DNA from: Flavobacterium sp. MC2016-06
Lineage (GTDB): Bacteria > Bacteroidota > Bacteroidia > Flavobacteriales > Flavobacteriaceae
Assembly (NCBI RefSeq): GCF_009711165.2
Contig: NZ_WMID02000006.1
Location: 1-64,000, forward strand
Direction of reading: 5' to 3'
DNA length: 64,000 bases
Shown one piece after another: positions 1 to 8,123 of the stretch. Numbering within the stretch: the first letter of the stretch is position 1; every line of letters starts with the position of its first letter. The position numbers and the translations under genes were made by a program. The notes under the pieces are model-generated. The model was not told where the DNA came from. It saw only the letters and a program-made list of their open reading frames with translations, and did no database searches.

Positions 1-130
1 GAACCCTGAAAGCAGAACCCTGAATCCTGCAACCAGAAAGGTCAATCCTGAAGCCTGAAACCTGAAACCTGAAACCTGAAACCTGAAACCTGAAACCTGA
101 AACCTGAAACTTGAAACTTGAAACTTGAAA
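1..130. repeat. CCTGAAA heptamer tandem repeat
   Basis: Eight perfect CCTGAAA units run from 54 to 109 and are followed by three CTTGAAA units (110-130). Positions 1-53 hold degenerate relatives such as ACCCTGAA and TCCTGAAG. The region is noncoding. A related CCTGAAA/TTTCAGG motif recurs at about 21010-21070 before folB. Seven-base periodicity with a decaying edge suggests slippage growth of a simple repeat. No function is visible. Confidence 0.9.
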
Positions 131-250
131 CTAACCGCGAAGTGCAGCTCTGCGTGAGGGATAGAAGCAGTTACCGAAGTAACGCGTATAGCCCGACAGC
201 ATTTAAGAAAAGACCCAATGAACGCAAAGTTTATTGGGTCTTTTTTTAAA
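131..250 (+). ncRNA. Structured noncoding RNA candidate (possibly Flavo-1-like)
   Basis: The segment contains a GCAG/CTGC mini-hairpin (144-153), the string GCGTGAGGGATAGAAGC (152-168), a GTTAC-CGAA-GTAAC hairpin (170-183), AGCCCGAC (190-197) and then a strong intrinsic terminator. The combination of GTGAGGGAT.GAAGC and AGCCCGAC around a variable hairpin is, from memory, a recurring element in Bacteroidota intergenic DNA. I think it may correspond to the Flavo-1 RNA motif, but I could not check the covariance model. Orientation is plus, as shown by the T-tract. Its 5' end is not defined, and it converges on the helicase gene. Confidence 0.5.
208..247 (+). terminator. Rho-independent terminator
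   Basis: The stem AAGACCCAAT (210-219) pairs with ATTGGGTCTT (233-242) and runs into seven T residues (241-247). It closes the structured RNA candidate on its left. It faces the 3' end of the minus-strand helicase gene. Confidence 0.85.
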
Positions 251-314
251 TGGTGGCACGTCCTAAAATTTAAGCTTCTAGTGGAATTTGAAATTTAAAA
301 GATTGAAATTTAAA

Positions 315-2594
315 TTAATTTATACTGGCTTTAAACATTTTAAGTTCGTCCCAAGTAAATTGATCTCCGTATTTTTCTTTTAGCGGATTAAGCGATTCTT
401 CTTGGTAAAATTCAAATGCTTCTCGCAGCGCCAAAATTTTATCGTACGGAAGAACGTCTGAAATTTCGATTTTCTTGGCCTGAATTAATTTTATCAAATG
501 TGTCTCAACAGTTTGTACTGTTAGTGTTCGAATTCTGGCAATATCCTGAATCGATTTTTTTTCTAGCCATAAATCATACGTTTCTTCAACCGTAGTTTTC
601 TTGTCTGCTTTTGGCGTAGTTTTGTCTAGTTTTTTTGCTGTATATCGAACAACTGGTCCATCTGCTTTAAAAATGTCTGTATTGGTCATTTGAAACTCTT
701 CGCGAATTTTTTCCAGCTTATTTGACTTGAAATTTTTAATGGCAGATGATGTTAGTTTTTCTTTAGAAATAGGTTCTCCAGCAACCACAATTTCAATCAA
801 TAGTTTGGCTTTCATCAATCGCAAAACGGCTTTGGTTTGTAAATCGTCTAGAAAAGCCAGTTCTTCGTAAAACTCTTTTACTTTTTTAAATTTCTGAATT
901 TCAGCCATTTTCTGTAAAAGATCGGTAACTAATTTGTCCATTGGCTTAAAGAAATAATCGTACGCCGCTTCTACCCTTTCCTTAACAAAAATTAGATCTA
1001 CGGTTTCTTTATTGAAAATTTTATTGAGCTGATTGATGAATTTTTGTGACGGATCTATAAGCTGTTCTATGTTTTCTAAACGTTTGTGTGCCCAAACGGC
1101 ATGTTTTGTTTTTTCTGAACCTGCTGCATTTTCGTTGTAACTAAAACGATGATTGCGCCATTCTTGCGCTAAGTCTGTCCAATTGAAACTGTTAATGAGA
1201 TAGTTATGAATAAAATTTTTGGTTTCGAAATGCAAATGTTTTTCTAAAATATCTTCTGTTGCTTTGTTTAAAGCGTAGTCCATGACATCTTGATCGTTGG
1301 AAATACCATTCATCTGCATCGGAGAAAGCAAAATAAGCCCGTTTAAAGAACGTAAACGTGATAATGCTACGTATGCTTGTCCGGGTAAAAAAACTTGCGA
1401 TACGTCGAGCGCAGCTTTGTCAAAAGTTAAACCTTGGCTTTTATGAACGGTAATTGCCCATGCCAATTTAAGCGGATAATGTGCAAATGTGCCTAAAACT
1501 TCTTCTTCAATCTCTTTGGTGAGCTCGTTTACTTTGTAACGGATGTTTTTCCACTCGTATTTTTCTACTTCGATGGTTTTGTTTTCTTCTGGGAAATGAA
1601 CGAAGATTTCTTCGGGCGAAAGTGACTTTATAACGCCCATTTTTCCGTTGAAATAACGTTTTTCAAAAGATAAATCGTTTTTAACGAACATAACTTGTGC
1701 GCCTATTTTTAGCTTTAAATTTTCTTCAACGGGATAGATTTTTTCTGGAAAATCGCTCACTACAAAGGGTTGAAAACTAAACTCATTTCCTGCTAAGTCA
1801 TTTATTGCCTGCTCGTTGATGGAATCTGCTTTGGCATTATGTGTGGTTAGCGTTATATAGCCTGGATTGTTTTTTAAGTCGAAATCTGGCTTTACATATT
1901 GGTTCAAAAACTGAACGTCTTGTGTCGAAATTTGATTGTTTCGGAGATTGTTTAAAACGGAGATAAAATCGTCGTCTGTCTGGCGGTAAATCTTAGATAA
2001 TTCGATATATAAAGGCGGATGCTGCTGCATTACATGGGAATGAAAGAAGAATTTTCCTTTGTAATAATTGCGTAAAGTTCGCCATTCTTCATCCCTAATT
2101 ACGGGCGGTAACTGCAATAAATCACCAATAAAAAGTACTTGTACACCGCCAAAAGGGTACGAATTTCTGCGTACTGTCTGCATCATAAAATCAATGGCAT
2201 CAAGCAAATCGGCACGCAGCATGCTGACTTCGTCAATAATAAGCAACTCCATGTTTTTGATCACATTACGCTTAACATTATTCATCTTAAAATGCCTGCG
2301 CAAGGTTTCTTTGTTCTCAAATTTTACTGTTTCTGTAAACTGTGGATTGGCTTCGTAAGACGGTATAAATGCTGAAAAAGGCAGCTGAAACATCGAGTGT
2401 ATGGTTACTCCGCCTGCGTTTAAGGCAGCAATTCCTGTTGGTGCCACCACTACAGTGTTTTTGTGAGTTGTTGCTATTATTTCGCGCAAAAGCGTTGTCT
2501 TTCCCGTACCGGCTTTACCCGTTAGGAAGATCGATTTTTGCGTTTGATTGATAAATTGTAAGGTGTAAGCTGCTGCTTCTGAAACGTTTTGCAT
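315..2594 (-). CDS. PIF1/RecD-like DNA helicase with C-terminal HTH
   Basis: This 759-residue superfamily 1B helicase probably unwinds DNA 5'-3' in an ATP-dependent way, as PIF1/RecD2 relatives do. Walker A is GKAGTGKTT (residues 26-34) and Walker B is LLIIDEVSML (about 117-126). Later helicase motifs appear as ITVHKSQGLTF and AYVALSRLRSL (about 380-410), followed by a roughly 330-residue C-terminal region. Near residue 700 a segment (SIQDIARIRTLTVQTVETHL) looks like a helix-turn-helix of the HTH_40 kind, seen in Bacteroidota members of the family. Start: the ATG precedes MQNVSEAAA with no better alternative. It is a single-gene unit whose downstream end faces the RNA/terminator at 131-250. 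The helicase call is firm and the biological role is open. Confidence 0.9.
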   Translation of the reverse strand: MQNVSEAAAYTLQFINQTQKSIFLTGKAGTGKTTLLREIIATTHKNTVVVAPTGIAALNAGGVTIHSMFQLPFSAFIPSYEANPQFTETVKFENKETLRRHFKMNNVKRNVIKNMELLIIDEVSMLRADLLDAIDFMMQTVRRNSYPFGGVQVLFIGDLLQLPPVIRDEEWRTLRNYYKGKFFFHSHVMQQHPPLYIELSKIYRQTDDDFISVLNNLRNNQISTQDVQFLNQYVKPDFDLKNNPGYITLTTHNAKADSINEQAINDLAGNEFSFQPFVVSDFPEKIYPVEENLKLKIGAQVMFVKNDLSFEKRYFNGKMGVIKSLSPEEIFVHFPEENKTIEVEKYEWKNIRYKVNELTKEIEEEVLGTFAHYPLKLAWAITVHKSQGLTFDKAALDVSQVFLPGQAYVALSRLRSLNGLILLSPMQMNGISNDQDVMDYALNKATEDILEKHLHFETKNFIHNYLINSFNWTDLAQEWRNHRFSYNENAAGSEKTKHAVWAHKRLENIEQLIDPSQKFINQLNKIFNKETVDLIFVKERVEAAYDYFFKPMDKLVTDLLQKMAEIQKFKKVKEFYEELAFLDDLQTKAVLRLMKAKLLIEIVVAGEPISKEKLTSSAIKNFKSNKLEKIREEFQMTNTDIFKADGPVVRYTAKKLDKTTPKADKKTTVEETYDLWLEKKSIQDIARIRTLTVQTVETHLIKLIQAKKIEISDVLPYDKILALREAFEFYQEESLNPLKEKYGDQFTWDELKMFKASIN

Positions 2595-2637
2595 TGTGCG
2601 TAATTGATAGCTAAAAGTATCGCATTTTTATAAAAGA

Positions 2638-2669
2638 AAAAACCTAAATCTTTGCAGATTTAGGTTTTT
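2638..2669 (-). terminator. Intrinsic terminator downstream of the OmpH-like gene
   Basis: A 14-bp perfect stem (AAAAACCTAAATCT paired with AGATTTAGGTTTTT) has a 4-nt loop and A/T tails on both sides. It lies just after the stop of the minus-strand OmpH-like gene, so it should end that transcript. Confidence 0.85.
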
Positions 2670-2691
2670 AATTTAGTTAGTTAGTTTGGTA

Positions 2692-3273
2692 TTATTTTTT
2701 AGCTTCTTCACCTTCTTTAGCTGCCGGTTTTTCGTCAGTTTTAGGAGATGCTTTATACTTATCGTTCAAAGCTTTGATAATGTCTTTAGTTATGTCATAT
2801 TTCTCTTCTGCGTACAAAATAGAAGCTGCATCACCTGTTCCGTAGATATAAGAATATCCTTTTTCTTTACCGTATTCTTTGATGAATTTTTTAACTCCGC
2901 TTACAAGAGAATCCATTTCTACACCACTTTCTTGCTGTAATTGCTGTGACAAAGCTTGTTGAGCATAACCCAATTGTTGTTCTCTTTTTTGCAATTCAGC
3001 TCCTTTTTGTTGTGCCCAAGCTTGACCATTTGCTTGTGCTTGTGTTTGAAAACTAGCAGCATCTTGTTTAAAACGAGTAATTTCTGCTTGTAATTGTCTT
3101 CCTTTTTCTTCTGCTTGAGCTTTATATTTTGCTTCAAGATCTTTTGCTTCAGTGTACTCTTTCATTAAAACTGAAGTATCAACGTAAGCTGTTTTTACTT
3201 CCTTAACTTCTGCTGTTTTATTACATGAAACAACTAAAATTGAAAGCGCGATAATTACTAATGCTTTTTTCAT
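2692..3273 (-). CDS. OmpH/Skp-family periplasmic chaperone-like lipoprotein
   Basis: This 193-residue protein starts with a lipoprotein signal peptide (MKKALVIIALSILVVSC), with Cys17 as the probable acylation site. The middle (about 45-130) is a charged, Gln-rich coiled coil, as in the tentacles of Skp/OmpH chaperones that escort outer-membrane proteins. The motif YVDTSVLMKEYTEAKDLEAK near residue 30 fits the OmpH family start. The C-terminal tail is low complexity (DEKPAAKEGEEAKK). Skp itself is usually soluble rather than a lipoprotein, and Bacteroidota often carry lipid-anchored OmpH variants. It is monocistronic with its own terminator. The chaperone role is inferred from the family. Confidence 0.85.
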   Translation of the reverse strand: MKKALVIIALSILVVSCNKTAEVKEVKTAYVDTSVLMKEYTEAKDLEAKYKAQAEEKGRQLQAEITRFKQDAASFQTQAQANGQAWAQQKGAELQKREQQLGYAQQALSQQLQQESGVEMDSLVSGVKKFIKEYGKEKGYSYIYGTGDAASILYAEEKYDITKDIIKALNDKYKASPKTDEKPAAKEGEEAKK

Positions 3274-3460
3274 TTTTTAAATTTCTAATTTTTTATTGGT
3301 ATGAAAGACAAAAATATAAAAAAATAAATAGCATCAACATAAAGTTTAAAAAATGCGCTAATTTTATGATATTAGTTTTACTTATGGCAAAAAAAACAAC
3401 CATAATTAAACCTTATTAAAACCGGCTTTAATAGCTCGTTTTAGAGGCGTTTTCAAAAAA

Positions 3461-3500
3461 AAGCCAATATTTCTCCTCAATTAGGTAGAAATATTGGCTT
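3461..3500 (-). terminator. Intrinsic terminator after the methyltransferase gene
   Basis: The stem AAGCCAATATTTCT (3461-3474) pairs with AGAAATATTGGCTT (3487-3500). On the minus strand it is followed by a T-tract (the A-run at 3455-3460). It sits 20 nt past the methyltransferase stop codon. Confidence 0.85.
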
Positions 3501-3520
3501 AATCACGCTTAAATTGCGTT

Positions 3521-4369
3521 TTAGTTGTTTTTTAAGACGTAAATGTGCGATGAATACTCACATGTTCGCTTAGCTTTTAGATTTGACTTTAAACCAACGA
3601 AAAACGCGCTGATGTAATTCATTTTTCCTGTTTTGTATTTTTCTGATAACAGACTTACATAAAAAGAATCAAATTTCATTGGAAGCACTTTTTCGAGTTT
3701 CATATCTACTTTTTCAAAAAGTGATTGAATGGCTTTTTTTGAAAAATGCCAAAAGTGAATCGGCACATCATAAGCTGCCCAAAACTCATTATAATATTTT
3801 GCGTCGTAAGATTTGAAATTTGGAACCGCAATAATTAAAGTTCCAGTTGGTTTTAATAATCGCTTCAATTCTTGAATTTGCAACTCTAAATTTGGAACGT
3901 GTTCTAAAACGTGCCACATTGTAATTACATCAAAAGAATTATTTTCTAGAACGCTGATTTCTTCTACAAACGAAATTCCTTTTTTCTTTGCAATATCTTT
4001 TGCTCGATCGCTCGGTTCAACTCCAACAGTTTCCCAGCCGTCATTTTTTGCTGTCAATAAAAAATCTCCAGTTCCAGCTCCAATATCTAAAATTCTTCCT
4101 TTTTGAGATTGTTGCAAATTGATCAAATTCAATTTATTTTTTAAAGCGATATTTTTCACAAAGTGATATGCTTTTTCAAACAACGAACGTTTGTTATCTG
4201 TATGCGAAATATAATCTTCGCTTTCGTAATACTTTCCTAAATTTTCTAAATCTGGCTGCGGAGATGTAATTAGCATATCAAGATTTTCATCATGATACAA
4301 TTCAAAAATTTCTTTAGAAACTGAATGATCTTTTACAGTAAGAAAATGTTTTTTATTTAAAACGTCCAT
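3521..4369 (-). CDS. Class I SAM-dependent methyltransferase
   Basis: This 282-residue protein has a central Rossmann methyltransferase domain. Motif I is ILDIGAGTGDFL (about residues 92-103) and the acidic strand-2 end is VGVEPSD. The post-motif FDVITMWHVLEHVPN is the usual product-loop signature of the Methyltransf_11/23 type. LKPTGTLIIAVPN follows as strand 5. The N-terminal roughly 60 residues resemble small-molecule or glycan methyltransferases with an added cap. No substrate can be read from the sequence. The gene stands alone, with a terminator downstream and a hairpin upstream. Confidence 0.85.
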   Translation of the reverse strand: MDVLNKKHFLTVKDHSVSKEIFELYHDENLDMLITSPQPDLENLGKYYESEDYISHTDNKRSLFEKAYHFVKNIALKNKLNLINLQQSQKGRILDIGAGTGDFLLTAKNDGWETVGVEPSDRAKDIAKKKGISFVEEISVLENNSFDVITMWHVLEHVPNLELQIQELKRLLKPTGTLIIAVPNFKSYDAKYYNEFWAAYDVPIHFWHFSKKAIQSLFEKVDMKLEKVLPMKFDSFYVSLLSEKYKTGKMNYISAFFVGLKSNLKAKRTCEYSSHIYVLKNN

Positions 4370-4406
4370 TTTATAATTATTGGTATTTTGGGTTTAATAT
4401 CATAGC

Positions 4407-4441
4407 AAACCCTAAAAATGAAAATCTCACTTTTAGGGTTT
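4407..4441. terminator. Hairpin between two minus-strand genes
   Basis: AAACCCTAAAA (4407-4417) pairs with TTTTAGGGTTT (4431-4441). A T-rich tail follows only on the plus strand. On the minus strand it lies 26 nt past the acetyltransferase stop and could still stall or end that transcript. Which strand it serves is uncertain. Confidence 0.55.
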
Positions 4442-4466
4442 TATTTTTTTATTCTATTTTTTATTT

Positions 4467-4931
4467 TTAAAGTTTCCAATTGATTTTGACAGCTGAAATT
4501 TTTTGATTTTCAATTCTCGAATTTTCACAAATTGTAAATCCGTTTTTTATGTAAAACATCAAAGGAGATTTATAAAACTCTTTATTTCGTTTTACATCAT
4601 TTTCATGATCAACAGCCCATCCGTTCAAAATGGTTTTATTCTTTTTTAATTCTTTAATCAGTAATGAACCAAATCCGTTTCCTTGAATTTTTTCATCCAA
4701 AATTATAGCAAACCAATCTTCCTCATCTCTAAAAAAAGTAAATGCCCAACCTCTGATTTTATTTTCATCATCGATTAGCAAATAGTGTTTTGTATTTATC
4801 AAACCGTCGAGATATAAATTAAAATCTTCTATTGTTTGATAACTTAATTTTTCAGGATATTCATTATTCCAAAGCTCACACAAAACCTCTTTGTCTTGCA
4901 ATGATAAAACTTCTTTCTGAACTATATTCAT
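4467..4931 (-). CDS. GNAT-family N-acetyltransferase
   Basis: This 154-residue protein has the GNAT fold signature. The acetyl-CoA-binding segment reads DEKIQGNGFGSLLIKEL (about residues 77-93), equivalent to the Q/RxxGxG/A loop. The preceding strand (EEDWFAIILDEK) and the C-terminal FYKSPLMFYIKNGFTICENSR also fit the fold. Families of this size acetylate small molecules or protein N-termini, and the acceptor cannot be inferred here. Its upstream neighbour across 150 bp is mnmG, which is separated by a large inverted repeat, so it probably has its own promoter. Confidence 0.8.
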   Translation of the reverse strand: MNIVQKEVLSLQDKEVLCELWNNEYPEKLSYQTIEDFNLYLDGLINTKHYLLIDDENKIRGWAFTFFRDEEDWFAIILDEKIQGNGFGSLLIKELKKNKTILNGWAVDHENDVKRNKEFYKSPLMFYIKNGFTICENSRIENQKISAVKINWKL

Positions 4932-4979
4932 ATTTTAAATAAAATAAAATTCTCTAAATTAAATCAAGAATTGCAAAAA

Positions 4980-4995
4980 GGTTTCACGTGGAACA
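4980..4995. promoter_or_regulatory. parS-like 16-mer downstream of mnmG
   Basis: GGTTTCACGTGGAACA differs from the parS consensus (TGTTNCACGTGAAACA, here on the reverse strand) at one outer base. It lies just past the mnmG 3' end. Together with the cluster at 7017-8143 it brackets mnmG. Confidence 0.6.
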
Positions 4996-5000
4996 ATTGT

Positions 5001-5081
5001 AATTTTAGATTTCTGAGTTTAGATTTTAGATTGATAAAATGAATTCAACAATCTAAAATCTAAACTCAGAAATCTAAAATT
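5001..5081. terminator. 33-bp perfect inverted repeat after mnmG
   Basis: Arms 5001-5033 and 5049-5081 are perfectly complementary over 33 bp with a 15-nt loop. The arm is built from the motif TCTAAAATCTAAA, which recurs in single orientation at about 61499-61528. It starts 2 bp from the mnmG stop, so it can act as the end of the mnmG transcript. It lacks a classical GC-rich stem, so it may instead be a dispersed repeat. Confidence 0.7.
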
Positions 5082-5082
5082 A

Positions 5083-6954
5083 TTACCTCCCCATATAAAT
5101 CAAAAGCACCGAAATATCACTTGGTGAAACGCCGCTGATTCTTGATGCTTGAGAAATTGTCACGGGACGAATTTTACTCAATTTTTGTTTTGCTTCTATC
5201 GACATCGATTTGATTTTATTATAATCGAAATTCTCGGGGATTTTTACTTCCTCGAGTCTTGTCAATTTATCTGCGTTGTTTCTTTCTTTCTCTATGTAAC
5301 CAGAATATTTAACTTGAATTTCTGCTTGCTCTAAAATTTCTTGATCCAAATTGTTTTCAGATGTATACTCACTAACTTTTTCAAATTTCATCATATCTTC
5401 TAAATCAATCTGCGGACGAGAGAAAACTTTGAACATTTTATCACCTTGTGTAATTGGAGCAGTTTCTTTAGATTCTAAAATCGGATTTGCCTCTCCAACC
5501 GAAACACTTGTTTCTTTGAAAAAGGCAACCATCTTTTCAGACTCATTTAATTTATGCTCCATTCTGCGTAAACGTTTTTCAGAAGCCAAACCAATTTCGT
5601 GTGACATTGGTGTTAATCTGAAATCGGCATTATCTTGACGCAACAATGTTCTGTATTCTGCTCTTGATGTAAACATACGATAAGGCTCTTCTGTTCCTTT
5701 TGTAATTAAGTCATCAATTAAAACTCCGATATAAGCTTCGTCACGTTTTAAAATTAATGGCGCTTTTTCATGCACTTTTAAATGTGCATTAATTCCGGCC
5801 ATCAATCCTTGCGAAGCTGCTTCTTCATATCCTGTCGTTCCATTTATTTGTCCGGCAAAATATAAACCTTCAACTAACTTTGTTTCCAAAGTATGTTTCA
5901 ATTGTGTTGGCGGGAAATAATCATATTCGATGGCGTAACCTGGACGGAAGAATTTCACTTTCTCAAAACCGACAACAGAACGCAATGCTTTAAATTGAAT
6001 ATCTTCTGGAAGCGAAGTTGAAAATCCGTTTACGTAAACTTCGCATGTATTCCAACCTTCTGGTTCAACAAATAATTGGTGACGCTCTTTGTCTGCAAAA
6101 CGATTTATCTTATCTTCTATCGAAGGACAATATCTTGGGCCGATACTTTTTATTCGTCCGTTGAACATTGGCGAACGATCAAAGCCTGATCTCAAAATAT
6201 CGTGAACATCCAAACTCGTATATGTCATGTGACAAGATCTTTGATGAACCAAAGGCGATGTCACATCTGAGTATGAAAACTTATCTGGTTTTACATCTCC
6301 CTTTTCTTCGTTCATTTTAGAATAATCTAAAGAACGACCATCAACTCGTGGTGGCGTTCCTGTTTTCATTCTTCCTGCTTCAAATCCTGCTTGAACTAAA
6401 TCTTCGGTGATTCCGGTTGCGGCACTTTCACCTGCTCTTCCTCCACCAAATTGTTTGTCTCCAATATGAATTAATCCGTTCAAGAAAGTTCCGTTTGTCA
6501 AGACAACAGATTTCGAACGAATTTCAATTCCAAGTGAAGTTCTAATTCCTTTAATTTTTCCATTCTCGATAATCAACCCTTTTACCATCTCTTGGTAGAA
6601 ATCAAGATTTGGAGTTCCCTCCAACATCATTCTCCATTCTTCGGCAAAACGCATGCGATCACTTTGAACTCTTGGCGACCACATTGCAGGTCCTTTTGAT
6701 TTGTTCAACATCTTAAACTGAATCGCAGTTCGATCTGAAACAATTCCGGAGTAACCTCCAAGTGCATCAATCTCACGAACAATTTGTCCTTTTGCAATTC
6801 CTCCCATTGCAGGGTTGCAAGACATCTGTGCAATGTTCTGCAAACTCATTGTAACCAATAAAGTTTTTGATCCCAAATTTGCGGCAGCAGCCGCAGCTTC
6901 AGAACCAGCATGGCCAGCACCGACCACAATAACATCGTATTCTTCTAAAAACAT
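5083..6954 (-). CDS. mnmG: tRNA uridine-5-carboxymethylaminomethyl(34) synthesis protein MnmG
   Basis: MnmG (GidA) works with MnmE to modify the wobble uridine of several tRNAs, using FAD, NADH and a methylene-folate. The 623-residue length is typical. The N-terminal dinucleotide fold reads VIVVGAGHAGSEAAAAAANLG-like from residue 9. The conserved SCNPAMGGIAKG (about 46-57) and KTGTPPRVDGRSLDYSKM (about 197-214) stretches are present, as is the redox-site region with PRYCPSIEDK. The C-terminal domain ends in SGVSPSDISVLLIYMGR, the part that contacts MnmE. In many bacteria this gene lies near oriC and parAB. Here parS-like sites flank it on both sides (4980 and 7017), but parAB is absent from the window. 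Confidence 0.98.
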   Translation of the reverse strand: MFLEEYDVIVVGAGHAGSEAAAAAANLGSKTLLVTMSLQNIAQMSCNPAMGGIAKGQIVREIDALGGYSGIVSDRTAIQFKMLNKSKGPAMWSPRVQSDRMRFAEEWRMMLEGTPNLDFYQEMVKGLIIENGKIKGIRTSLGIEIRSKSVVLTNGTFLNGLIHIGDKQFGGGRAGESAATGITEDLVQAGFEAGRMKTGTPPRVDGRSLDYSKMNEEKGDVKPDKFSYSDVTSPLVHQRSCHMTYTSLDVHDILRSGFDRSPMFNGRIKSIGPRYCPSIEDKINRFADKERHQLFVEPEGWNTCEVYVNGFSTSLPEDIQFKALRSVVGFEKVKFFRPGYAIEYDYFPPTQLKHTLETKLVEGLYFAGQINGTTGYEEAASQGLMAGINAHLKVHEKAPLILKRDEAYIGVLIDDLITKGTEEPYRMFTSRAEYRTLLRQDNADFRLTPMSHEIGLASEKRLRRMEHKLNESEKMVAFFKETSVSVGEANPILESKETAPITQGDKMFKVFSRPQIDLEDMMKFEKVSEYTSENNLDQEILEQAEIQVKYSGYIEKERNNADKLTRLEEVKIPENFDYNKIKSMSIEAKQKLSKIRPVTISQASRISGVSPSDISVLLIYMGR

Positions 6955-7016
6955 TTTGTTTTATTATTCTCTGGAAACCGTTTAAGGTGGTTCTCAGAAT
7001 TAACTTTATATTCATT

Positions 7017-7720
7017 TGTTCCACGTGGAACGATTATTTTGAAATTCCAATTTTTGAAATTCCAAATTCCAAAACTTACTATTCAGATTAAAACTCAGAA
7101 GAGTTTCAACCTAAAGTCAAACTCATTTATATATGTTCCATGTAGAACAAATTATATAAATTCCAATTCTTTAAAATCCAAATTCCAAAACTTACCTTTC
7201 TGGGTAAATCATGGAAACAAAACATATTCAAAACTAAACTCATTTACGATTGTTCCATGTGGAACAACTTCAGTAAATTCCAATTCTTTAAATTCCAAAT
7301 TCCAAGACTTACCTTTCTGGGTAAATCATGGAATGCAAATCAGATTCAAAACTAAACTCATCTATAATTGTTCCATGTGGAACAACTTCTATAAATTCCA
7401 ATTCTTCAAATTCCAAATTCCAAGACTTGCCATTCTGGTTAAATCATGGAATGCAAATCTGATTCAAAACAAACTCTCTTATATATGTTCCATGTGGAAC
7501 AACTTATATAAATTCCAATTCTTTAAATTCTAAATTCCAAGATTTACATTCTAGGTAAATCATAGAAACAAATCTTAATCAAAGCTAAACACATTTACAA
7601 TTGTTCCATGTGGAACAACTTATATAAATTCCAAATTCCAAGACTTACCTTTCTCGGTAAATCATAGAACCCAATCCAGAACCAAATTCAGTTGCATTTG
7701 CATCAAATCTAGCTCTTCTT
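7017..7720. repeat. 117-bp tandem repeat array carrying parS-like boxes
   Basis: The six boxes at 7017, 7134, 7251, 7369, 7486 and 7602 are 116-118 bp apart. The spacers are copies of one unit: an AAATTCCAATTCTTTAAATT block, CCAAATTCCAAGACTTACC, a TTTCTGGGTAAATCATGGAA block, then a less conserved AACTAAACTCAT segment. Copies 3-5 are the most alike. The array is noncoding. A run-through frame at 7039-7533 exists only because the repeat length is a multiple of three. Confidence 0.85.
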
Positions 7721-7976
7721 TTAAAATCAAATCTTGAAATTTCAGAAAGAAAACCACTCTCCTATTCTAACTTTATATAGATACGTTCCACGTGGAAAGT
7801 AAATTTCAAAATCTAAATATTCAAATTCAAAGTTCGAATACATTACTTCAACGTCGTTCAATGGATCGATTTCAGATACAAAACTTAAACTCTTATAAAC
7901 ATGTTCCACGTGGAACATGCTAAAATTTCAATCAAAGAAACGTTTCACGTGGAACAAAAGAAACTCAAAACTTAAA

Positions 7977-8014
7977 AATTTGATATACGTTCCACGTGGA
8001 ACGTATATCAAATT
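7977..8014. repeat. 38-bp perfect palindrome centred on a parS-like box
   Basis: The two 19-nt arms, AATTTGATATACGTTCCAC and GTGGAACGTATATCAAATT, are exact complements with no loop. The central 16-mer is CGTTCCACGTGGAACG. Symmetry extends 11 bp beyond the box on each side, which is more than the other sites show. Confidence 0.9.
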
Positions 8015-8123
8015 ACAAATAAATTTATCTAGTGTTTCACGTGGAACATACTTTATGTAGATAAAATTTCTTTTTATGTTTCACGTGGAACATAAAATTT
8101 AATCAAATTAAAGAGATGTATAA

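Noticed and set aside
54..130. CRISPR or iteron array
   Set aside because: A contiguous seven-base repeat has no spacers and is better explained by slippage.
2068..2940. Plus-strand frames opposite the helicase and OmpH-like genes
   Set aside because: They are antisense shadows with low-complexity or hydrophobic content and no family features.
7039..7533. Plus-strand 164-residue reading frame in the parS-like array
   Set aside because: It is the translation of the 117-bp repeats, whose unit length is a multiple of three (39 codons). The protein is a repetitive Asn/Lys/Phe string with no family features, and the frame crosses the parS-like boxes.
7017..7720. CRISPR array
   Set aside because: The repeated part is the whole 117-bp unit, and the spacers are not unique. 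No cas genes are in the window.
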